Source: JAJFUG01 sp964473155
GTDB lineage: Bacteria > Gemmatimonadota > Glassbacteria > GWA2-58-10
Assembly: GCA_964473155.1 (NCBI GenBank)
Contig: CAYYNT010000013.1
Location: 1-64,000 of the forward strand
Direction of reading: 5' to 3'
Length of the DNA stretch: 64,000 bases
The translations under genes and the position numbers were made by a program. Positions 58,678-64,000 of this stretch are shown one piece after another. The notes under the pieces are model-generated. The model ran no database searches, was not told the origin of the DNA, and saw only the letters and a list, made by a program, of their open reading frames with translations. Position 1 is the stretch's first letter, and every line of letters begins with the position of its first letter.

Positions 58678-61600
58678 GCATCAACGGAAATGCTCTGCCT
58701 CCAGACCGGGACCAGCGCGACCTGATCGACAACGCCCTGGAGCGTTGCCTTCTGGTGGAGGCCGCCGCCGGGACGGGGAAGACCACCAAGATGGTCGACC
58801 GTCTGCTCGGGTTGCTCTCCAATGGATGCTGCGAGGTGGAGAACATCGCCGCCGTGACTTTCACGCGCAAGGCCGCGGCAGAGCTGAGGGGACGGTTCGT
58901 GGCCGAGCTGGAACGCCGCGCGTCCTCCTGCAATGATCCCGCGTTGCGGCAGCGTCTGGCCCGGTCGCTGGAAAACCTCGACCGCGCTTTTATCGGCACC
59001 ATCCATTCTTTCTGCGCCCGTCTGCTGCGGGAACGTCCGGTGGAGGCCGGGGTGCGTGTCGGATTCGAGGAAGCGGATGAGGAAACGGACGCCGAGTTGC
59101 GCGCCGAGGCCTGGCAGCTCTATCTTTCCGGATTGTACGCGGAGGGAGATGATTCCCTGGACCGTCTGGACGAACTGGGGCTTGAACCCGCGGCGCTGGA
59201 GAGGGCCTACCAGACTCTCTGCCGTTTCGGCGATCTGGATGATTCGTGCTGGCCCGCTCCGGAGACCCCTCTGCCGGACAGTGCGGCTCTGGTTGAGGTT
59301 TTGCGTGGGTATAGCGCTCATATGGCCTCCCTGGAGCTGCCCGACGATCCGGGCAACGACAAGCTTATCCCGGCGTACCGTCTTGTTCCGCGTCTGGTGC
59401 GTCTTCTCGATCTTGGACGTCCCGCCGGACTCGCCGAGGCGCTGGAGGTGTTCAAGCCGCTGAAACTTGTCCATTACGTCTGGCCGGGTAAGAAGGAACA
59501 GGCGCTGCGGGAGTGGGAGCGCTGGGAGGCTTTCCGTAATGAATTCGCCGCGCCGTGGCTCAGCCGCTGGCTGGCGCACCGCTACCCGGCGGCGCTGCGT
59601 TTCGCCCTGGCCGGAAGGAAGGTGTACCAGGAACTGCTGAACGAGCGCGGCCTGTTGAGCTACCAGGACCTCCTGTGCCGGGCCGCTGCGCTTTTACGGA
59701 GCAATGCCCGTGTGCGGCGCTATTTCCGCGCCAGGTTCAGCCATGTGCTGGTGGATGAGTTCCAGGACACCGATCCGCTGCAGGCGGAGGTGCTTCTTCT
59801 TCTTACAGCCGCCGATCCGGAGGAAACCGACTGGCGGAGGTGCGTGCCTGTTCCGGGCTCGCTTTTCGTGGTGGGCGATCCCAAGCAGTCGATCTACCGT
59901 TTCCGCCGGGCGGATATTGTCACCTACAACCAGGTGCGCGCGCGGATCGAGGCGGCGGGCGGGATGGTGGTCAGCCTTAGCGCGAATTTCCGCACTGATC
60001 CGGATTTGATCGAATGGATCAACGGGTCTTTCCATAAAGCCTTTGAAGAGAGAACCGGACCTTGTTCTCCGGACTGGATGCCGCTTCAGCCAGGACGGTT
60101 CCCGGAGACTTGCGGGGAATTGTCCGGAGTGCGGGCGCTGCGGTTCGAGAAAGACGTGCGCCAGGTCACGCGGGTCGAAACTGTCCATTTGGCCCGTTTT
60201 ATCCGTCAGGCCCTGGACAGAGGTCTTACCCTGCCCCGCACGGCCCGTCAGCTCGAGCGCGGCGTCCCTCTGAAAGCAGGGCCGGGAGATTTCCTGATCA
60301 TCACCAGGAACCGCAACCATCTGCGCGAGTTCGCCTCCGCTCTGGAGGGTCACGGCCTGCCCTGCGCGGTGACCGGCGGCGGGGCGCTCGATCAGGTCGA
60401 GGAACTGAAGCTGCTGCATCTGATACTTGCCGCTCTGCTCCGCCCGGATGACCCCGTGCGGCTGGTTGCTGCTCTGCGCAGCGCGGCGTTCGGTGTGAGC
60501 GACCGCGAGCTTTACGCTTTCGTCCGGGCGGGCGGGAAGTTCAATTATCGGGAGACGCTCCCGCAAAAACTGAGTCCGGAACTGACAGAAGTCTTCAGGG
60601 GCGTGTTCGGCTGTCTCCGGGAGTGCGCGGAATGGCTGGGCCGCCTGACTCCAACGGCTGCGTTCCAACGGATCGCTGTCCGCCTGGGGCTTTTCGCCTC
60701 GGCCGCGGCGCGTCCCGGCGGCGATATCCATGCCGGCAGCCTGGCCCGCGCGCTTGAACTGGTCCGGGCCGCCTCGGCTGGGCAGAACGGCCTGACCGCC
60801 CTGGTGGAGCGCTTGGGCGAGCTTGCCTCCGGCGCGCGGCAGGAGGAAAGCCTGAGCGCCTTAGGCAGCGGAGGCCCGGCGGTCCGCCTGATGAACCTTC
60901 ATCAGGCCAAGGGCTTGGAGGCGCCGGTGGTTATCCTGGCCGATCCTTTCGGCGAGAACCAGTCCGCCCCGGAGGTTTACGTGGACCGCGAGGGCGACAG
61001 TCCCCGCGGCTACCTGACTGTCTCCGAGAGCTTGGGGCAGTTCGGCTCCCGGCTTCTGGCCTGCCACGAGAGCTGGGAGATATTCGCCTCCCGCGAGAAG
61101 GAGCACCTGGAGGCCGAACGCCTGCGCCTTCTGTATGTAGCGGCCACCCGCGCCGGTTCCATGCTGGTTATCACCCAGCGCGCCAGCCGCAACAACCTGA
61201 ATCCCTGGAGTTTTTTCGCCGATTCGCTTGAGGGTTGCGAAACCATTCCGCTGTACGGCCCGCCTGACATTGTGGAAAGCGCTCCGGAGCCGGTCCGGCT
61301 CGATCCAGATGCGGGCGGACGGGAGATAGAGGCCGCATGGAATAGGGCCGCTCTTCAAAGTTATTCTATTATAACGGCGCGGGAAAAAGCCGGAATGGCC
61401 CAGGAGGTCAAAACCGGAAGGGCAGACGGGGACGGAAGGGAATTCGGCTCGCTGGTGCACCTTCTGCTGCAAACGCATCTCGTAAATCCGGAGGCCGGCC
61501 TTCGCGACCTGGCTCTCACGGCCCTGCGCGAACAGGACATGGACCCGGCCAGGCTCGAAAGCGCGCTTGAGACAGTCCGAGCCGTGGCCGGATCAGATAT

Positions 61601-61928
61601 CTGGAGACGGGCGCGTTCGGCGCAAGTCCAGATGGCCGAGGTCCCGTTCGAGACATTGGACCCGGAGAGCACGCTTGAGCATCCGGTGATAATCCGCGGT
61701 CAGATTGACCTTGTTTTCAGGGAATCCGGCGGCTGGGTGATCGTTGACTACAAGACAGACAAGCCGGGGCCGGAGGGTTACGAAACCCTCGAGCGGCAGT
61801 ACGCCCCACAGGTTCGGCTTTACGCCGAACTCTGGGAGCGCATGACCGGCGAGACTGTGTCCGAGTGCGGGCTTTTCTTTACCAGTGGCGGGATATACAG
61901 TAAAATAGAGTTTATGTCACCCACATAA
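58674..61928 (+). CDS. addA: AddA-like UvrD-type helicase with C-terminal nuclease domain
   Basis: The 1084-residue protein has a full superfamily 1A helicase: AAGTGKTTKMVDRL (residues 31-44), TFTRKAAAELRGRF, HVLVDEFQDTDPLQ, VVGDPKQSIYRFRRADI, LMNLHQAKGLEAPVV and RLRLLYVAATRAG. A C-terminal PD-(D/E)XK domain includes FGSLVHLLLQTH and GQIDLVF with VIVDYKTDKPG. It should form the AddAB break-resection enzyme with the upstream gene, with which it overlaps. Family AddA/RecB-like; RecBCD-type chi recognition cannot be judged. Confidence 0.9.
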   Translation: MSINGNALPPDRDQRDLIDNALERCLLVEAAAGTGKTTKMVDRLLGLLSNGCCEVENIAAVTFTRKAAAELRGRFVAELERRASSCNDPALRQRLARSLENLDRAFIGTIHSFCARLLRERPVEAGVRVGFEEADEETDAELRAEAWQLYLSGLYAEGDDSLDRLDELGLEPAALERAYQTLCRFGDLDDSCWPAPETPLPDSAALVEVLRGYSAHMASLELPDDPGNDKLIPAYRLVPRLVRLLDLGRPAGLAEALEVFKPLKLVHYVWPGKKEQALREWERWEAFRNEFAAPWLSRWLAHRYPAALRFALAGRKVYQELLNERGLLSYQDLLCRAAALLRSNARVRRYFRARFSHVLVDEFQDTDPLQAEVLLLLTAADPEETDWRRCVPVPGSLFVVGDPKQSIYRFRRADIVTYNQVRARIEAAGGMVVSLSANFRTDPDLIEWINGSFHKAFEERTGPCSPDWMPLQPGRFPETCGELSGVRALRFEKDVRQVTRVETVHLARFIRQALDRGLTLPRTARQLERGVPLKAGPGDFLIITRNRNHLREFASALEGHGLPCAVTGGGALDQVEELKLLHLILAALLRPDDPVRLVAALRSAAFGVSDRELYAFVRAGGKFNYRETLPQKLSPELTEVFRGVFGCLRECAEWLGRLTPTAAFQRIAVRLGLFASAAARPGGDIHAGSLARALELVRAASAGQNGLTALVERLGELASGARQEESLSALGSGGPAVRLMNLHQAKGLEAPVVILADPFGENQSAPEVYVDREGDSPRGYLTVSESLGQFGSRLLACHESWEIFASREKEHLEAERLRLLYVAATRAGSMLVITQRASRNNLNPWSFFADSLEGCETIPLYGPPDIVESAPEPVRLDPDAGGREIEAAWNRAALQSYSIITAREKAGMAQEVKTGRADGDGREFGSLVHLLLQTHLVNPEAGLRDLALTALREQDMDPARLESALETVRAVAGSDIWRRARSAQVQMAEVPFETLDPESTLEHPVIIRGQIDLVFRESGGWVIVDYKTDKPGPEGYETLERQYAPQVRLYAELWERMTGETVSECGLFFTSGGIYSKIEFMSPT

Positions 61929-61956
61929 GATAATTATGCGCACCGGGAGGTGAACC

Positions 61957-62865
61957 GTGCGGGATATCTCACGCAAGATCAGGACTCTCAGGATCGCCGT
62001 GGCCGAGGCGGTCCTGACCCTTCAGCCGGAAACAATCGCCATGGTGCACGAGGGACGCACCCCCAAGGGCGACCCTCTGGAGGTGGCCCGCGTGGCCGCG
62101 GTCCAGGCGGCCAAGAATACCTCCATGATAATCCCCTACTGCCATCCCCTGCCTGTCGATTTCGCCGGAGTCACCTACAGTTTCGGCACGGACTGGATCA
62201 AGGTCCGCTCCGAGGTCAAGGCCGTGCACAAGACCGGGGTCGAGATGGAGGCCCTGACCGCGGCCTCGGTGGCCGCGCTCACCCTGTACGACATGCTGAA
62301 GATGCTGGATTCCTCGATGGTGATAAAAGAGGTGCGGCTTATCTCCAAGACCGGCGGCAAGTCCGCCTGGGAGAGCGAACCGCCGGGAGGCGCTCGCGCC
62401 GGGGTGCTGGTGATATCGGATTCGGTGGCGGCGGGAAAGCGCAGCGACGGCTCCGGGCGGCTGATTGTCGAGCGGCTGGAGACCGGCGGGTTCGCGGCGC
62501 CGGAGTACGTGATTATTCCGGATGATCCTGAAAAAGTGTGTGCCGCCCTGATACGGTTCGCCGATGAGCTTAAACTGGACCTGGTGCTGACAACCGGCGG
62601 CACTGGCGCCGGGCCGCGGGATGTCACGCCCGAGGCGATGCAGAGCGTGATCGAGCGCGAGGCCCCGGGGATCGTGGAGGCGGCGCGGGCCTATGGCGGC
62701 GAGCGCTCGCCCATGGCCATGCTCTCGCGCGGGCGGGCCGGCATCCGCGGGCGCACCCTGATCGTGAACCTGCCCGGCTCTCCGGGCGGGGTGATGGAAT
62801 CGCTGGACGCACTGTTCCCGGCGCTTTTCCATGCCCTGCGAATGCTGGCAGGCGAGGGCCACTGA
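61957..62865 (+). CDS. Bifunctional MoaC-MogA/MoaB molybdenum cofactor protein
   Basis: The 302-residue protein joins two domains. The N-terminal MoaC part makes cyclic pyranopterin monophosphate: NTSMIIPYCHPLPV, KTGVEMEALTAASVAALTLYDM and ISKTGGKS. The C-terminal MogA/MoaB part handles molybdopterin adenylylation: VISDSVAAGKRSDGSG, LVLTTGGTGAGPRDVTPEAM and VNLPGSPGGVMESL. The fusion couples steps of Moco synthesis. No other moa gene is in the window. GTG 61957 follows GGGAGGTG. It lies after addA but is functionally unrelated. Confidence 0.93.
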   Translation: MRDISRKIRTLRIAVAEAVLTLQPETIAMVHEGRTPKGDPLEVARVAAVQAAKNTSMIIPYCHPLPVDFAGVTYSFGTDWIKVRSEVKAVHKTGVEMEALTAASVAALTLYDMLKMLDSSMVIKEVRLISKTGGKSAWESEPPGGARAGVLVISDSVAAGKRSDGSGRLIVERLETGGFAAPEYVIIPDDPEKVCAALIRFADELKLDLVLTTGGTGAGPRDVTPEAMQSVIEREAPGIVEAARAYGGERSPMAMLSRGRAGIRGRTLIVNLPGSPGGVMESLDALFPALFHALRMLAGEGH

Positions 62866-62915
62866 ACGCTGGCGGATTGTTGACTGCCTGAAAATCCTTA
62901 ACAACGAGGTGCAGA

Positions 62916-63875
62916 ATGCAGCGCCGTTATTTTCTCGGCCTGACCGGCGCGCCGCTCCTGGCCGCCGCACTCGGCGCGGACCTTTGCGCCGCCGGTCCTG
63001 AAAGACGCAAGCCCTGGAAGCTGGCCACCGGCTGCCCCATCGCCGACCCGTTCTGTATCCGTCGCGGCGGATCCTGGTACGTTGTGGGCACCCAGCATAA
63101 GCGCGGCGTCGCGGACCGCCGTTACCTGATGTTCCGCTCGGATGACCTGCATAAATGGGAAGAACTCGGCCCCGTGCTTGTCCGTCCCGAGTACGGGGGC
63201 AGCCGGGATGCCAACTACTGGGCCCCGGAGCTGATCGAGCTTGAGGGGAAGTTCTATTTCTATTACACCGCCGACTCCTCGGGCGACCCGGAGAAGCGGT
63301 TCGTAAGGGTTGCGACAGCGGACAGTATCGAGGGGCCGTATGTGGACAGCGGCGAGACACTGGTGAAACAGCCTTCTATCGACGGGGACCCGTATTTCCT
63401 GACCCCGCAGGACGGCCGCCTGTTCTACACCGGCAACGAGGGCAACCCGCACGTGGGACAGCTCCTGGTGGACCGTTTTATTGACCCTCTGCACCTGGCG
63501 AACGAACCGCGCAAGGTGTTCCCCGATGAGACCCTGGGGTGGGAGGAGGGAGCATTCGTGATCCGCCGGGAGGGCGTGTTCTATCTTCTCTCCAGCATGG
63601 GCAACTGGCGCGATGGCTCCTACCACGTGCTGGTGTCCCGCTCAAACAGCATCGACGGCCCCTGGGAGCGGCTGCGCGGGCCGGATGGTGCGCCGTACAG
63701 TCTGCTTCAGACCGTGGAGGGCCAGTGGGGTCCGGGACACAACTCCATGTTCCTCGGGCCGGATGGCGAATGGTGGATCTGCTACCACGCCTGGGACAAG
63801 GAGAAAACTGGCCGCTATCCCTGGGTTGCGCCGGTGGCCTGGGACAGCCGCGGGTATCCGTCTGTGGAGCAGTGA
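62916..63875 (+). CDS. GH43-like glycoside hydrolase with Tat-like signal
   Basis: The 319-residue protein has a Tat-like signal (QRRYFLGLTGAPLLAAALGA) and a five-bladed beta-propeller pattern of family 43: IADPFCIRRGGSWYVVGT (catalytic Asp), YWAPELIELEGKFYFYYTAD, DGDPYFLTPQDGRLFY, GWEEGAFVIRREGVFYLLS (probable general-acid Glu) and GPGHNSMFLGPDGEWWICYH. GH43 enzymes release arabinose or xylose from plant polysaccharides; the substrate here is open. It fits the sugar-catabolic genes at the window start. Confidence 0.88.
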   Translation: MQRRYFLGLTGAPLLAAALGADLCAAGPERRKPWKLATGCPIADPFCIRRGGSWYVVGTQHKRGVADRRYLMFRSDDLHKWEELGPVLVRPEYGGSRDANYWAPELIELEGKFYFYYTADSSGDPEKRFVRVATADSIEGPYVDSGETLVKQPSIDGDPYFLTPQDGRLFYTGNEGNPHVGQLLVDRFIDPLHLANEPRKVFPDETLGWEEGAFVIRREGVFYLLSSMGNWRDGSYHVLVSRSNSIDGPWERLRGPDGAPYSLLQTVEGQWGPGHNSMFLGPDGEWWICYHAWDKEKTGRYPWVAPVAWDSRGYPSVEQ

Positions 63876-63897
63876 ATCCTTTTCCTGAGGAAACAGC

Positions 63898-64000
63898 GTG
63901 GTTATCGATCCGTCAGTTATCACCGCGATAGCCGTAGTTACTTTTTCAGTCGCGATCCTGATTGTCTTGTTCATTCCTGTCCAGCCGCGCAAAGTCAGGG
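63898..64000 (+). CDS. Start of a membrane protein, truncated by the window end
   Basis: GTG 63898 with GAGG upstream opens a frame that runs off the window. The visible 34 residues contain one membrane helix (ITAIAVVTFSVAILIVLFI) followed by PVQPRKVR. Nothing more can be said. Confidence 0.55.
   Translation, partial: MVIDPSVITAIAVVTFSVAILIVLFIPVQPRKVR

Overview
The window looks like chromosomal DNA of an uncultured, GC-rich, Gram-negative-type bacterium, most likely from or near the Fibrobacteres-Chlorobi-Bacteroidetes superphylum. Three things point there: a short sigma-70 factor (297 aa, no region 1.1) built like the primary sigma factors of that group, an ABC operon of the Gld-like type with an ABC_transp_aux protein and a DUF4340 protein, and a pilMNOPQ locus. 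Taxonomy is inference. Genes are dense with short gaps, and I see no tRNA, rRNA, phage, transposase or CRISPR array.

Layout. 1-3.7 kb: sugar/polyol catabolism (two Gfo/Idh/MocA oxidoreductases, a TIM-barrel isomerase, a ThuA-like protein). 3.7-4.2 kb: AT-rich gap with DnaA-box-like sites. 4.2-9.1 kb: P1 peptidase, glycosyltransferase, HD protein and a secreted protein made of two near-identical halves. 9.3-13.6 kb: Gld-like ABC operon. 13.8-14.9 kb: CorA. 14.9-20.0 kb: an electron-transfer island, with a minus-strand operon (HybA-like ferredoxin, HybB-like membrane subunit, tetraheme cytochrome) divergent from an 11-heme cytochrome c fused to a cytochrome b membrane domain. 20.2-22.5 kb: PAS hybrid histidine kinase.

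23.0-35.6 kb is the centrepiece: a complete [FeFe]-hydrogenase locus. It runs rex (with a Rex-type operator over its own promoter), hydC/NuoE-like, hydB/NuoF-like and hydA (trimeric, probably electron-bifurcating), then a sensory hydrogenase-histidine kinase, a lone receiver, a receiver-histidine kinase, and the maturases hydE, hydG and hydF. Rex should report NADH/NAD+, HydABC should exchange electrons between H2, NAD(H) and ferredoxin, the sensory hydrogenase should report H2 or redox state, and HydEGF build the H-cluster.

35.9-44.7 kb: HU, Yip1-like protein, divergent Nramp-like transporter, an EndoQ-like PHP nuclease fused to a UvrD helicase, csrA, two small cysteine-containing proteins and the sigma factor. 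45.2-52.5 kb: pilM-pilN-lipoprotein-pilO-pilP-pilQ and a large Big_1-type lipoprotein. 52.6-55.5 kb: two PepSY-type membrane proteins and a heme/PAS sensor lacking an ATPase domain. 55.6-61.9 kb: AddB/AddA-like helicase-nuclease. 62-64 kb: MoaC-MogA fusion, GH43-like enzyme and the start of a membrane protein.

A non-coding element family recurs between genes: three full copies of about 130 bp with GGGGCTGTCCCAAAAGT-type terminal inverted repeats and an internal GGGCACGGCGCGCCGTGCCC palindrome, plus two solo palindromes that appear to serve as transcription terminators.
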